Source of the DNA: Halomonas gemina
Lineage (GTDB): Bacteria > Pseudomonadota > Gammaproteobacteria > Pseudomonadales > Halomonadaceae
Reading direction: 5' to 3'
NCBI RefSeq assembly: GCF_023554995.1
Contig: NZ_JAMJPK010000002.1
Location: forward strand, 186,001 to 250,000
DNA length: 64,000 bases
Positions within the stretch are counted from its first letter, which is position 1. Every line of letters begins with the position of its first letter. Below are positions 52,351 through 61,767 of the stretch, in pieces. The notes below the pieces were generated by a model. It ran no database searches. It was not told where the DNA came from and saw nothing but the letters and a program-made list of their open reading frames with translations. Position numbers and translations under genes: made by a program.

Positions 52351-53745
52351 GTGTCTGATTTCTCTCCCGATTTCGCCACGCTGTCGCTGGCGCCGGAACT
52401 GCTGGCCAACCTCGATTCGCTGGGCTATCACGCCATGACGCCGATCCAGGCCGAGAGCCTGCCGCCCATGCTGGCGGGCCGCGACGTGATCGCCCGGGCG
52501 AAGACCGGCTCGGGCAAGACCGCCGCCTTCGGCCTGGCGCTGCTGTCACGGCTGTCGGTAGCGGACTTCCGGGTGCAGGGGCTGGTGCTCTGCCCGACCC
52601 GCGAACTGGCGGACCAGGTGGCCGGCGAGATCCGCCGCCTGGCGCGCAGCCTGCCCAACGTCAAGGTACTGACCCTGTGCGGCGGCGCCCCGCTGGGGCC
52701 GCAGCTGTCGTCGCTGGAGCACGGCGCGCACATCGTCGTCGGCACCCCGGGGCGGGTGGAGGAGCACCTGCGCAAGGGCTCGCTGGCCCTGGGGGCGCTC
52801 GAGACCCTGGTGCTGGACGAGGCCGATCGCATGCTCGACATGGGCTTCCAGGCGGCCATGGAGGCGATCATCGCCGAGACCCCGGCGGACCGCCAGATGC
52901 TGCTGTTCAGCGCCACCTATGCCGAGGGCATCCGGCCCATCGCCGAGCGGCTGATGCGTGAGCCGGTGACGGTGGAGGTGGCCGAGCCCCATGATGCCAC
53001 CACCATCCGCCAGCACTTCTACCGGGTGGCGGACGAGTCGGCCCGCTTCGAGGCGCTGCGTCGTCTGCTGCTGCACTTTCGGCCCGTCTCCAGCGTGGTG
53101 TTCTGCAACACCAAGCGCGAGACCGACGAGGTCGCCGAGGCCCTGAACGACGCGGGCTTCAGCGCCCTGGCGCTGCATGGCGACCTGGAGCAGCGCGACC
53201 GCGACCGCCTGCTGGTGCTGTTCGCCAACGGCAGCGCCTCGATCCTGGTGGCCACCGATGTGGCGGCGCGCGGGCTGGACATCGACGCCCTGGATGCGGT
53301 GTTCAACTACCGCATCGCCCGTGAGCTCGAGGTGCATGTCCACCGTGTCGGGCGCACCGGCCGGGCCGGCGGCTCCGGGACGGCCTGTACCCTGCTCACC
53401 GAGCAGGAGGACTACCGGCTGGCGCGGCTCGCCGAGCTGCTCGGCGAGGCACTGGAGACCGAGCCGCTGCCCGCCCGTGCGGTGCTGGCTCGCCAGCCCT
53501 TCCGCCCTGCCATGGCGACCCTGCAGCTGGGTGGCGGCAAGAAGCAGAAGCTGCGACCCGGCGACATCCTCGGCGCCCTGACCGGCGAGGGCGGGATCGC
53601 CGGGGATCAGGTGGGCAAGATCAAGGTGCTCGCCAACAGCGCCTACGTGGCCGTGCGGCGTGACGTCGCCGCGGCGGCCCTCGACCAGCTGGGCAACGGC
53701 AGGCTCAAGGGGCGCACCTTTCGCGCCCGCCGCATCAGCCGCTGA
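52351..53745 (+). CDS. dbpA: ATP-dependent RNA helicase DbpA
   Basis: The 464-residue DEAD-box protein has motifs Q (YHAMTPIQAESLP), I (AKTGSGKTAA), II (DEAD), III (SAT) and VI (HRVGRTGRAGG). The C-terminal domain MRPGDILGALTGEGGIAGDQVGKIKV-like sequence (here KLRPGDILGALTGEGG...) is the RNA-binding domain of DbpA, which recognises hairpin 92 of 23S rRNA during 50S assembly. I start it at GTG 52351 (MSDFSPDFATLSL), which fits E. coli DbpA (457 residues). A longer upstream frame has no homology. Confidence 0.93.
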   Translation: MSDFSPDFATLSLAPELLANLDSLGYHAMTPIQAESLPPMLAGRDVIARAKTGSGKTAAFGLALLSRLSVADFRVQGLVLCPTRELADQVAGEIRRLARSLPNVKVLTLCGGAPLGPQLSSLEHGAHIVVGTPGRVEEHLRKGSLALGALETLVLDEADRMLDMGFQAAMEAIIAETPADRQMLLFSATYAEGIRPIAERLMREPVTVEVAEPHDATTIRQHFYRVADESARFEALRRLLLHFRPVSSVVFCNTKRETDEVAEALNDAGFSALALHGDLEQRDRDRLLVLFANGSASILVATDVAARGLDIDALDAVFNYRIARELEVHVHRVGRTGRAGGSGTACTLLTEQEDYRLARLAELLGEALETEPLPARAVLARQPFRPAMATLQLGGGKKQKLRPGDILGALTGEGGIAGDQVGKIKVLANSAYVAVRRDVAAAALDQLGNGRLKGRTFRARRISR

Positions 53746-53810
53746 CCGTAAGCCAAACGTGATACGCCCGCGGGATACCCAGCCGACGGGTTCTATGCCA
53801 ACGTGGTGAC

Positions 53811-54713
53811 ATGAAGATACCCAAGAGATTGCAACCGCTGGTCGACGACGGCCTGATCGACGCGGTCGAGAGCCAGCTGATGAGCGGCAAGGAAGCCCAG
53901 GTGTACGTGGTGCGCTCCCATGGGGAGCGGCGCTGCGCCAAGGTCTTCAAGGAGGCCAAGCAGCGCAGCTTCAAGCAGGCCGTGCAGTACCAGGAGGGAC
54001 GCAAGGAGCGCAACAGCCGCCGGTCCCGGGCGATGGCCAAGAAGACCCGCTACGGCCAGAAGGAGCAGGAGCAGGCCTGGCTCAACGCCGAGGTCGATGC
54101 CCTCTACCGGCTGGCCGCGGCGGACGTGCGGGTGCCCAAGCCCCATGGCTTCGTCGACGGCGTGCTGCTGATGGAGATGATCACCGATGCCGAGGGCCTG
54201 ACCGCGCCGCGGCTGGATGACGTGACCCTGACGGCCGACGAGGCCCGGGCCCATTACGCCAAGGTGATCAAAGACGTGGTGCGCATGCTGTGTGCCGGCC
54301 TGATCCATGGCGACCTCTCCGAGTTCAACGTGCTGCTCGCCGCCGATGGCCCGGTGATCATCGACCTGCCCCAGGCGGTGGATGCCGCCGGCAACAACAG
54401 CGCCGAGCGGATGTTCGAGCGCGACGTCGACAACATGCGCCGCTACTTCGGCCGCTTCGCCCCGGAGCTGCTGGCTACCGATTACGGCAAGGAGATCTGG
54501 GCGCTTTACGAGGCCGGCGACCTCCACCCGGACAGCCAGCTGACCGGCTGCTTCGAGCACGACACCACCACCGTGGACGTGAATGAGCTGATGACCGTGA
54601 TCGACGACGTGCGTGAGGAGGAGGCCGAGCGGCGCGCCGCGCTTTCCCGCGATCAGGAACCCGGCGTGGAGGAAGCCGCCGAGGCCTGGCGGGAGTCCCA
54701 CGGCGAGCGCTGA
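53811..54713 (+). CDS. RIO-type serine protein kinase
   Basis: The 300-residue protein is a RIO1-like kinase of the bacterial PA4780 family. The ATP-binding segment is SGKEAQVYVVRSHGERRCAKVFKEA, with the lysine in AKV. The catalytic loop is HGDLSEFNVLLA and the metal-binding segment is IIDLPQAVD. It phosphorylates serine. The role in bacteria is not well defined. It is 65 bases after dbpA; the GC-rich neighbourhood gives no promoter I can call. Confidence 0.9.
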   Translation: MKIPKRLQPLVDDGLIDAVESQLMSGKEAQVYVVRSHGERRCAKVFKEAKQRSFKQAVQYQEGRKERNSRRSRAMAKKTRYGQKEQEQAWLNAEVDALYRLAAADVRVPKPHGFVDGVLLMEMITDAEGLTAPRLDDVTLTADEARAHYAKVIKDVVRMLCAGLIHGDLSEFNVLLAADGPVIIDLPQAVDAAGNNSAERMFERDVDNMRRYFGRFAPELLATDYGKEIWALYEAGDLHPDSQLTGCFEHDTTTVDVNELMTVIDDVREEEAERRAALSRDQEPGVEEAAEAWRESHGER

Positions 54714-54812
54714 GGCCCGTGCTCGCGTCGCTCGCCGTGCCCGGCTCGACTACGCTGTAGGCGAGTGTCGCCCGACGCGGGCGACCCCCCGGTCAACGAC
54801 GAGGAGACGGCA

Positions 54813-55247
54813 ATGTACAAGTGGATAGCGGGCCTGGCCCTGGCGGGTGGCATGCTGCTGGCCGCCCCGGCCCTGGCCCAGATGGAACGCGCCTCGGCGC
54901 CGGAGGGCACCGAGGTCTACTTCATCTCGCCGGAGGCGGGGGCCACCGTCGAGAGCCCGCTGACCGTGCGCATGGGCCTCAAGGGCATGGGCGTGGCGCC
55001 CGCCGGCACCCAGGCCGAGGGCACCGGCCACCACCACCTGCTGGTGGACACGCCGCTGGACGAGGTGGATCTCGACCAGCCCCTGCCGGCCAATGACGCG
55101 ATGCGCCACTTCGGCGGCGGCCAGACCGAGACCACCCTGGAACTCGAGCCCGGCGAGCACACCCTGCAGCTGCTGTTCATGGATGCCAACCATGTCAGCT
55201 TCGACCCGCCGGTCACCTCCGAGCCCATCACCATCACGGTGGAGTGA
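54813..55247 (+). CDS. Exported DUF4399 protein
   Basis: The 144-residue product has a Sec signal peptide, MYKWIAGLALAGGMLLAAPALA, and a mature domain with the DUF4399 pattern: VYFISPEAGATVESPLTVRMGLKGMGVAPAG, GHHHLLVDTPL and EPGEHTLQLLFMDANHVSFDPPVTSEPITI. The HHH motif suggests metal binding. Its function is unknown. The ATG at 54813 follows GGAGACGGCA. Confidence 0.85.
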   Translation: MYKWIAGLALAGGMLLAAPALAQMERASAPEGTEVYFISPEAGATVESPLTVRMGLKGMGVAPAGTQAEGTGHHHLLVDTPLDEVDLDQPLPANDAMRHFGGGQTETTLELEPGEHTLQLLFMDANHVSFDPPVTSEPITITVE

Positions 55248-55522
55248 TCCCCCCGAGTCGGGCGCACCCGCGGCGCCCGGCTCCCCTCGATCATCAGGCC
55301 TCTGCCCTGCGTGATGAGCCCGCCTGACCCCCTCGACTGATTTTCCCGCTTGCGGCTGGCGCTTGCAGGCTCGTGGCACTGTACTGAGGTGTGCAGTGGA
55401 AGGTGAAGCGGCTCAGGGAGGACTCCGGAGTTCCGGGAGGGCGTATGCCCTGCTGGCGATGACCTGATGGATAGCGTGGCCACCGCCGCGATGCTCCCTC
55501 CCGCACTGGGAGGACGACGACA

Positions 55523-56074
55523 ATGATGAAGCTCAATGGTGGTATGACGCGGATGGCCGGTCCCGGCCTGGCCGTGCTGCTGGCGAGCCTGGCCGGCTCC
55601 GGCGTGGCCGTGGCCGACCAGGCGAAGATCGACGATGCCCTGGCGGCCGCCTGGCCGGGCATGGCGGAAGGCGCCCAGGTGGTCGACTGGGAAGGCAACG
55701 TGCTTAAGGAGGGCTCGAACGGCTATACCTGCATGCCGACGCCACCGAGCATGACCGGGACGGCACCGATGTGCCTCGACGAGGCCTGGCAGGAGTGGGG
55801 GCAGGCCTGGCAGAACAAGGAACCGTTCGAGGTCGAGTCGATGGGCATCGCCTACATGCTGGCCGGTGACGAGGGGGCGAGCAATGTCGACCCCTACGCC
55901 GAGGGGCCCACGGACGACAACGAGTGGATCGTCGAGGGGCCGCACCTGATGCTTATCGCCCCGGCGGAACTGCTCGAGGTCTACCCGACCGACCCGCACA
56001 ACGGCGGGCCCTACGTGATGTGGAAGGGCACGGACTACCAGCACCTGATGGTCCCCGTCGGGGCGCGAGACTGA
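55523..56074 (+). CDS. Exported protein of unknown function
   Basis: The 183-residue product has a signal peptide (LAVLLASLAGSGVAVA). The mature part starts DQAKIDDALAAAWPGMAEGAQVVDWEGNVLKEGSNGYTCMPTPP, contains a pair of cysteines (TCMPTPP, PMCLDEA), and has tryptophan-rich segments (AWQEWGQAWQNKEPFE). It ends LMVPVGARD. Similar proteins are annotated only as hypothetical, to my knowledge. The GGGAGGACGACGACA upstream is a good ribosome binding site. Confidence 0.7.
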   Translation: MMKLNGGMTRMAGPGLAVLLASLAGSGVAVADQAKIDDALAAAWPGMAEGAQVVDWEGNVLKEGSNGYTCMPTPPSMTGTAPMCLDEAWQEWGQAWQNKEPFEVESMGIAYMLAGDEGASNVDPYAEGPTDDNEWIVEGPHLMLIAPAELLEVYPTDPHNGGPYVMWKGTDYQHLMVPVGARD

Positions 56075-56097
56075 GACTTCGCTACTGCTGGTAGATG

Positions 56098-56128
56098 ACA
56101 ACGGCCGGCCACCATGGCCGGCCGTTGT
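56098..56128. terminator. Perfect 14-bp stem between convergent genes
   Basis: ACAACGGCCGGCCA (56098-56111) pairs fully with TGGCCGGCCGTTGT (56115-56128) around CCA. It lies between the exported protein gene and the yebC-type gene and should act on both strands, though no T run follows. Confidence 0.65.
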
Positions 56129-56157
56129 CGTCGGGACGCAGGAGAGTGAGGGGTGCC

Positions 56158-56886
56158 TCACGCCTCGCTTTCGATCTCGGCGTTGTGGAAGACGTTCTGC
56201 ACGTCGTCCAGGTCGTTGAGGGTGTCGAGCAGCTTCTCGAACATCGCCACGTCGTCGCCCTCGACCGGGGTCACGGTCTGGGGCACGAACTGGATCTCGT
56301 CGACCTCGAAGTCGAGCTCGCCGAAGGCGTCGAGCAGCGCTTGCTTGGCCTTGGCGTACTCGGTATGGGGGGCGAAGACGGTGATATTACCCTCCTCGCT
56401 CTCGATGTCGGTGACGTCGACATCGGCCTCCATCAGCGCCTCGAGCGTGGCCTCCTCGTCATCGCCGGGGAAGGCGAGGATGGCGCAGTGGTCGAACATG
56501 TGGCTGACGCTGCCGGGGGTGCCGAGCTTGCTCTTGGCCTTGTTGAAGCAGGCCCGCACGTCGCCGAAGGTGCGGTTCGGGTTGTCGGTCAGGCACTCGA
56601 CGATGACCATGCAGTTGCCCGGCCCGAAGCCCTCGTAGCGGGCCGGCGAGAAGTCCTCGCCGCCTACGCCGGACGCCTTGTCCAGGGCCTTGTCGATCAC
56701 GTGGCTGGGCACCTGGTCCTTCTTGGCGCGCTCGATCAGCCCGCGCAGGGCCAGGTTGCCGGCGGGGTCGGTACCGCCCTGCTTGGCGCAGACGTAGATC
56801 TCGCGGCCGTACTTGCTGTACACCTTGGTCTTGGCGGCGGCCGTCTTGGCCATGGATTCCTTGCGGTTCTGGAAGGCCCTGCCCAT
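56158..56886 (-). CDS. YebC/TACO1 family protein (YeeN-like)
   Basis: The 242-residue protein begins [38 protein letters not shown], close to E. coli YeeN, and includes [34 protein letters not shown]. Members of this family bind DNA or ribosomes; recent work links YebC/TACO1 to relief of ribosome stalling, and YeeN is the paralogous group. It is divergent from the M24 gene. The start has no upstream alternative of note. Confidence 0.9.
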   Translation of the reverse strand: MGRAFQNRKESMAKTAAAKTKVYSKYGREIYVCAKQGGTDPAGNLALRGLIERAKKDQVPSHVIDKALDKASGVGGEDFSPARYEGFGPGNCMVIVECLTDNPNRTFGDVRACFNKAKSKLGTPGSVSHMFDHCAILAFPGDDEEATLEALMEADVDVTDIESEEGNITVFAPHTEYAKAKQALLDAFGELDFEVDEIQFVPQTVTPVEGDDVAMFEKLLDTLNDLDDVQNVFHNAEIESEA

Positions 56887-57036
56887 TGCATTGTCCTGTG
56901 ACGTCGAAACTCGAGGCTGGATTCTACGAAACCGGGGCGAACGCGAACAGGGATATTTTGCCGCGATTCCCGGGGGACCCGACGCCCGTCATGGCTACAC
57001 TGGCAGGGAGTCTCGTCCACCCAGGAGCGTCATCCG

Positions 57037-58227
57037 ATGGATCATCACGCCTACCGCCATGCGCTGGCCGACTGCCTCGCCGAGAGCGAGCTACCCTTTG
57101 CCGCCGAGGAGTTCGCGGCGCGACGCCGCCGCGTGCGACAGGCCATGCAGGCCGCCGGGCTTGAGGCTTTGCTGCTGACCGACCCCGCCGACATCTTCTA
57201 CCTGACTGGCTACCACACCTTCGAGGTCTCGGTGTACACCTGCCTGGTAGTCTCGGCCGACCGCCTGGTGCTGCAGGTGCCCTCCATCGAGACCGGCCCG
57301 GCCGTGGTCACCGCCACGGTGGACGAGATCCTCGGCTATCGGTGGGAAGGGATCGAGGAGGTGATCGCGCCGCTGGCCGAAATCCTCGCCCCCTTCCGGG
57401 CCATCGGCCTGGACCTCTTCGGGGCCGGCCTGCGCTTTGGGGTCATCCGCGAACTGCAGGCACGCCTCGGCAGTGAGCGCTTCCGTGACGACGGCGGCGA
57501 GCTGCTCGACCGCATCCGCATCGTCAAGTCGCCCGCGGAGCTCGACTGCCTGCGCGAGAGCGCGCGGATCACGTCCCTCGGCCTGCGGGCGGCGACCGAG
57601 GTCATCGCGCCCGGGGTGACCGACAACGACGTCGCGGCGGCGGGCAGCCGCGCCCTGCTGGAAGCCGGCAGCGAGTTCATGAGCCTGCAGCCCATCGTCA
57701 CCACCGGTCGTCGCATCAGCGTCATCCACGTCAACCACAAGCGGCACGTGATCGCCGCAGATGAGCCGGTCTTCCTGGAGTTCGGCTCGGCCTTTCACCG
57801 CTATACCGCCCCCATGATGCGCACCGCCGTGGCCGGCCGGGCGAGCGCCGAGATGCAGGCGCTGCGCGATGTGTGCCGCGGGATGTACGAGGCACTGACC
57901 GCGGCGATGCGCCCCGGTAACAGCTTCGATGATGCCGCCCGGGCCGCCGAGGCGGTGCTCGCCCCCCACGCCGAGCGCGTGTTCTTCTCGGGGGTGTACG
58001 GCTATGCGGTGGGGGCCCAGTTCCCGCCGAGCTGGGTCGAGGGCACCGGCTACATCGCCCGCGGCCAGCATCGCGAGTTTGCCGCCGACATGGTCTTCCA
58101 CCTGCCGCTCTGCCTGCGCCTGCCGGGGCAGTGGGGCATTGGCCTGAGCGACACCGTGCGGGTCACCCCCGAGGGCGGCCAGCCGCTCACCGACAACGAC
58201 TGGCAGCTGGCCGAGCGCCCCGGCTGA
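57037..58227 (+). CDS. Creatinase-like M24 family hydrolase lacking metal ligands
   Basis: The 396-residue protein has the two-domain creatinase/prolidase layout: an N-terminal domain with DPADIFYLTGYHTFEVS and a pita-bread domain. In metal-dependent M24 enzymes two Asp, a His and two Glu bind two metals. Here the corresponding places read LEFGSAFHRYTAPMMRT and YGYAVGAQFPPSW, with the second Asp and the His replaced. That is the situation in metal-free creatinase-type enzymes and ectoine hydrolase DoeA, whose segment resembles the last one. It may cleave a C-N bond in an osmolyte or related small amide, but the substrate is not readable. ATG 57037 fits the family length. Confidence 0.75.
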   Translation: MDHHAYRHALADCLAESELPFAAEEFAARRRRVRQAMQAAGLEALLLTDPADIFYLTGYHTFEVSVYTCLVVSADRLVLQVPSIETGPAVVTATVDEILGYRWEGIEEVIAPLAEILAPFRAIGLDLFGAGLRFGVIRELQARLGSERFRDDGGELLDRIRIVKSPAELDCLRESARITSLGLRAATEVIAPGVTDNDVAAAGSRALLEAGSEFMSLQPIVTTGRRISVIHVNHKRHVIAADEPVFLEFGSAFHRYTAPMMRTAVAGRASAEMQALRDVCRGMYEALTAAMRPGNSFDDAARAAEAVLAPHAERVFFSGVYGYAVGAQFPPSWVEGTGYIARGQHREFAADMVFHLPLCLRLPGQWGIGLSDTVRVTPEGGQPLTDNDWQLAERPG

Positions 58228-58267
58228 GGCCGTGAATCCGCAAGGCAGGATACGTCAGGCGACGGCC

Positions 58268-58525
58268 TCAGGCGGCGAGCCGTTTCTCCAGGTAGCCGAT
58301 CAGGCCGTCCAGGGTGGCGAGCTCGTGGTAGTCGCTCTCCGGCACGCTGACGCCGAGGCGCTTCTCGAGGTCGACCAGGATGTTGAGGAAGTCGAAGGAG
58401 TCGATCTCCAGCGCCTCCCGCCAGGGGCGGTCGGCGGGCAGGGCGTCGACGTCGGCCTCGGGGGCCACCGCCAGGATGGCGTCGATGACGGTTTCGCGGA
58501 GGGTGTCGTGGTTCAGCTGGGCCAT
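58268..58525 (-). CDS. Acyl carrier protein
   Basis: The 85-residue protein ends the operon and has a typical carrier-protein four-helix layout, with the phosphopantetheine attachment serine in EIDSFDFLNILVDLEKRLGV (Ser43). The DSF variant replaces the usual DSL or DSM. It overlaps the E2 gene 3' end by 13 bases, so it is co-translated. A carrier protein with a 2-oxoacid dehydrogenase-like set suggests that acyl groups made by the complex are passed to it. The pantetheinyl transferase is elsewhere. Confidence 0.85.
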   Translation of the reverse strand: MAQLNHDTLRETVIDAILAVAPEADVDALPADRPWREALEIDSFDFLNILVDLEKRLGVSVPESDYHELATLDGLIGYLEKRLAA

Positions 58526-59730
58526 AGGCGCTCGGGCTCCGTCAGCAGGTCGGTCAGTCGGGTCAGGAAACTCGCGCCAAGAGCGCCGTCGGTGACCCGG
58601 TGGTCGGCGGCCAGCGAGGCGTGCAGGCAGCGGGCGGCCACCACCTTTCCGTCGCGGACCCAGGCCCGCTCGGCGATACGCCCGAACCCGACCAGCGCCA
58701 CCTGGGGCGGGTAGATGACCCCCTGAACGCTCTCCACGCCCAGGTCGCCCAGGTTGGTGACCGTTAGGCCGGCCGCGGTGAGCTCGGAGCTGCGCAGCCG
58801 GTCCTCGCGGGCGCGGGTCAGCAGGTCGCGCAGCGCGGCCATCATGGCGTCCGGCGCGAGCCGGTCGGCGTCGTGGAGTGCCGGGGCGACCAGCCCGCCG
58901 CCGCGCAGGGCGATGGCCACCCCCAGGTGCACCCCCTCGGCCGGCTGGAAGGTATCGTCTCGATACCAGCCGTTGAGCGCCGGCACCGCCTCGAGCGCCA
59001 GCGCCACGGCGCGCAGCTGCAGCACCGGGAAGATCAGCCGCTCGGCCACCGGGCGCTGGGCGTTGTGGGCCTCGAGCCAGGCCAGGGCCGGCTCCACGCA
59101 GAGGGTGTTGCCCAGGTAGTAGTGGGGGATCTCGCGCTTGGAGCGCGCCATGGCGGCGGCGATGGCCTGGCGCATGGCGGCGTGTGTCCCGGCCTTGGGG
59201 ACCGGCCGGGCGGAAGGGGCGGCCTGTTCCCCCTCGGCCGACCGGGCCGCGCGTTCGATATCCTCCAGGGTGATGCTGCCCCCGGCCCCGCTGCCGCTCA
59301 CGCCTGCCGGGTCGAGGCCAAGCTCGGCGGCCCGCTTGCGCGCGGCAGGGGAGATGCGAAGCCGCCCGCCCGTGGTCGCCAGCGAAGGTGTCGCCGCGGC
59401 TGGCGGCGTAGTCGGGCCGGTTGACCGTGGCCCCTCGGGGGCGGGGCGCTCGGCCGGTGTCTCCTGGCCGATTTCCTCGCCCTCGGCTTTTTCGCCTTCG
59501 GGACGGATCACCGCCAGCACCTCGCCCACCGGGACCTTCTGGCCCTCTTCCGCCACCAGACGCTCCACGGTGCCGGCCTCCCAGACCTCCACGTCGATGG
59601 CGCCCTTCTGGGTCTCGACCACGCAGACGATCTGCCCGCGCTCGACCCGCTCGCCGGGGCGGATGTTCCACTCGACCAGGGTGCCGCTCTCCATGTCGGC
59701 GCCCAGCGAGGGCATGCGGAACTCGCTCAT
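58513..59730 (-). CDS. 2-Oxoacid dehydrogenase E2 component (dihydrolipoamide acyltransferase)
   Basis: The 405-residue protein has an N-terminal lipoyl domain with the modified Lys42 in ETQKGAIDVEVW, an alanine/proline-rich linker, a peripheral subunit-binding domain (RISPAARKRAAELGLDPAGVSGSGAGGSI), and a catalytic domain ending ADHRVTDG, which carries the active-site histidine. It transfers acyl groups from lipoamide to CoA. It follows E1 beta by 28 bases. Confidence 0.93.
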   Translation of the reverse strand: MSEFRMPSLGADMESGTLVEWNIRPGERVERGQIVCVVETQKGAIDVEVWEAGTVERLVAEEGQKVPVGEVLAVIRPEGEKAEGEEIGQETPAERPAPEGPRSTGPTTPPAAATPSLATTGGRLRISPAARKRAAELGLDPAGVSGSGAGGSITLEDIERAARSAEGEQAAPSARPVPKAGTHAAMRQAIAAAMARSKREIPHYYLGNTLCVEPALAWLEAHNAQRPVAERLIFPVLQLRAVALALEAVPALNGWYRDDTFQPAEGVHLGVAIALRGGGLVAPALHDADRLAPDAMMAALRDLLTRAREDRLRSSELTAAGLTVTNLGDLGVESVQGVIYPPQVALVGFGRIAERAWVRDGKVVAARCLHASLAADHRVTDGALGASFLTRLTDLLTEPERLWPS

Positions 59731-59758
59731 GGGGGCATTCCTCTCACTTGCCTATGCA

Positions 59759-60739
59759 TCAGCCGAGCAGCCGCTGGACGGCGGCGACGATGTCCTCCAC
59801 CTGGGGGATCGCCGCGTCCTCGAGGTGCTTGGGGTAGGGCACCGGCACCTCCTGGCTGCAGACCCGTACCGGCGGGGCATCCAGCTCGAAGAAGGCCTGC
59901 TCGTTGATGCGGGTGATGATCTCGGCCGACAGGCTGCCGCTGCGCCACCCCTCGTCGACCACCACCACCCGGTGGGTCTTCGCCACGCTGGCCATGATCG
60001 CCGCGTCGTCCAGCGGGCGCAGGGTGCGCAGGTCGAGCACCTCGGCGTCGATGCCCTCGGCGGCCAGCCGCTCGGCGGCCGCGAGGCTCTTGTGCAGCAT
60101 GCCGCCATAGGTGACCAGGCTGACCTGGCGCCCCTCGCGGCGGATGGCGGCATGGTCGAGCTCCATGGGGTGTGGCTCGCCCTCGACCGTCCCCTCGGCA
60201 TTGAGCAGCAGGGCATGCTCGAAGATCAGCACCGGGTCGGGGTCCTGCAGGGCGGCGAGCAGCATGCCGCGGGCATCCTCGTGGGTCGCCGGGGCGACGA
60301 TCCGCAGCCCCGGAATATGGGCATACCAGCCCTCCAGGCTGTGGGAGTGCTGGGCGGCGAGCTGGCGGCCGCCGCCGGTGGTCATGCGGATTACCAGCGG
60401 CACGCTGAGCTGCCCGCCGGACATGTGCCTCAGGGTCGCGGCATTGTTGATGATCTGGTCGAGGGCCAGCAGGCTGAAGTTCACCGTCATGATCTCGACG
60501 ATGGGGCGCATACCGTTGAGCGCCGCGCCGATGCCGGCCCCGGTGAAGGTCGACTCGGAGAGCGGCGTGTCGCGGATGCGCGCCTCGCCGAACTCCGCGA
60601 GCAGGCCGTGGCTGACCGCATAGGTGCCGCCGTAGCGGCCCACGTCCTCGCCCATCAGGAACACCCGCTCGTCGCCGGTCAGGGCGGCGCGCAGCCCCTG
60701 GCGCAGGGCCTCGCGGTAGGCGATCGTCTGCGTGGTCAT
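59759..60739 (-). CDS. 2-Oxoacid dehydrogenase E1 beta subunit
   Basis: The 326-residue protein has the beta-subunit features: [62 protein letters not shown]-type residues and the C-terminal [21 protein letters not shown]. It pairs with E1 alpha to decarboxylate a 2-oxoacid with thiamine diphosphate. Its start overlaps the alpha-subunit stop by four bases. The substrate may be pyruvate, but acetoin-type complexes look alike. Confidence 0.92.
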   Translation of the reverse strand: MTTQTIAYREALRQGLRAALTGDERVFLMGEDVGRYGGTYAVSHGLLAEFGEARIRDTPLSESTFTGAGIGAALNGMRPIVEIMTVNFSLLALDQIINNAATLRHMSGGQLSVPLVIRMTTGGGRQLAAQHSHSLEGWYAHIPGLRIVAPATHEDARGMLLAALQDPDPVLIFEHALLLNAEGTVEGEPHPMELDHAAIRREGRQVSLVTYGGMLHKSLAAAERLAAEGIDAEVLDLRTLRPLDDAAIMASVAKTHRVVVVDEGWRSGSLSAEIITRINEQAFFELDAPPVRVCSQEVPVPYPKHLEDAAIPQVEDIVAAVQRLLG

Positions 60740-61767
60740 GGCCGCACCTCCCGGGCATAGACGTCGTGGCAGAGGTGCTCCACCGGCTCCCAGCTGCCCG
60801 CCTCGGCGAAGGCCACGGCGGCGTCGATCTCCTCGGCCACCTCGCGCTCGATCTCGTCGCGCACCGCGGTGGCGAGCAGCCCGCAGGCCACCGCGTCACG
60901 GGCGAAGGTCTCGACGGGGCAGCGCTGTTTCCACTGCTCGACCTCCGCCTTGTCGCGGTAGTGCTCGGGGTCGAACATCGAGTGGGCGCGGAAGCGGTAG
61001 GTGCGGTACTCGAGGAACATCGGCCCCCGGCCGGCGCGCACATGGTCGACCGCCGCCGCGGTGGCTCTTGCCACCGCCACCACGTCCATGCCGTCCACCG
61101 ATTCGCTGGGCAGGCGGTAGGCGGCGGCCTTGGCGGCCAGGTCGACCTGGGACTGGTGCCGCTCCAACGCGGTGCCCATGGCGTAGTGGTTGTTCTCGCA
61201 CAGGAAGAGCACCGGCAGCTGCCAGAGGGCGGCGAGGTTGAGCGACTCGTGGAACTCCCCCTCGGCCACGGCGCCATCGCCGAAGAAGCAGGCGGTAACG
61301 CTGTCGCGTCCGGCCAGCCGGTCGGCCAGGGCATAGCCCACCGCCAGCGGCAGGGAGCCCCCCACGATGGCGCTGCCGCCGAAGAAGCGCCGGCCGGCGT
61401 CGAAGAGGTGCATGGAGCCGCCGCGGCCGCGACTGCAGCCCTCCTGCTTGCCGTACATCTCGGCCATGATCGCCCCGGCGGGAACGCCACGGGCCAGGGC
61501 GTGGCCGTGCTCACGGTAGGTGGCCAGCACATTGTCCCGCGCGGCCAGCGCCGGCATGGCCCCGGCGGCGATCGCCTCCTCGCCGATATAGAGGTGCAGG
61601 AAGCCGCGTATCTTGCCGGCGCTGTAGAGCTCGGCGCACTTCTCCTCGAAGCGGCGGATGCGGATCATCTGCCACAGCAGTGCCCGGGCCTTTTCGGGGG
61701 CATCCAGGCCGGCCGCGCCGACGGCGGGTTGGGGGGCGGGGCCATGGTGGGGAGGCGAGGCGCTCAT
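60736..61767 (-). CDS. 2-Oxoacid dehydrogenase E1 alpha subunit
   Basis: The 343-residue protein has the thiamine-diphosphate motif [31 protein letters not shown] and the phosphorylation-loop-like segment [28 protein letters not shown]. The family also includes the acetoin dehydrogenase alpha subunit. It overlaps the upstream gene by four bases. Pyruvate is the most likely substrate for the set because the upstream gene makes acetyl-CoA, but this is inference. Confidence 0.92.
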   Translation of the reverse strand: MSASPPHHGPAPQPAVGAAGLDAPEKARALLWQMIRIRRFEEKCAELYSAGKIRGFLHLYIGEEAIAAGAMPALAARDNVLATYREHGHALARGVPAGAIMAEMYGKQEGCSRGRGGSMHLFDAGRRFFGGSAIVGGSLPLAVGYALADRLAGRDSVTACFFGDGAVAEGEFHESLNLAALWQLPVLFLCENNHYAMGTALERHQSQVDLAAKAAAYRLPSESVDGMDVVAVARATAAAVDHVRAGRGPMFLEYRTYRFRAHSMFDPEHYRDKAEVEQWKQRCPVETFARDAVACGLLATAVRDEIEREVAEEIDAAVAFAEAGSWEPVEHLCHDVYAREVRP

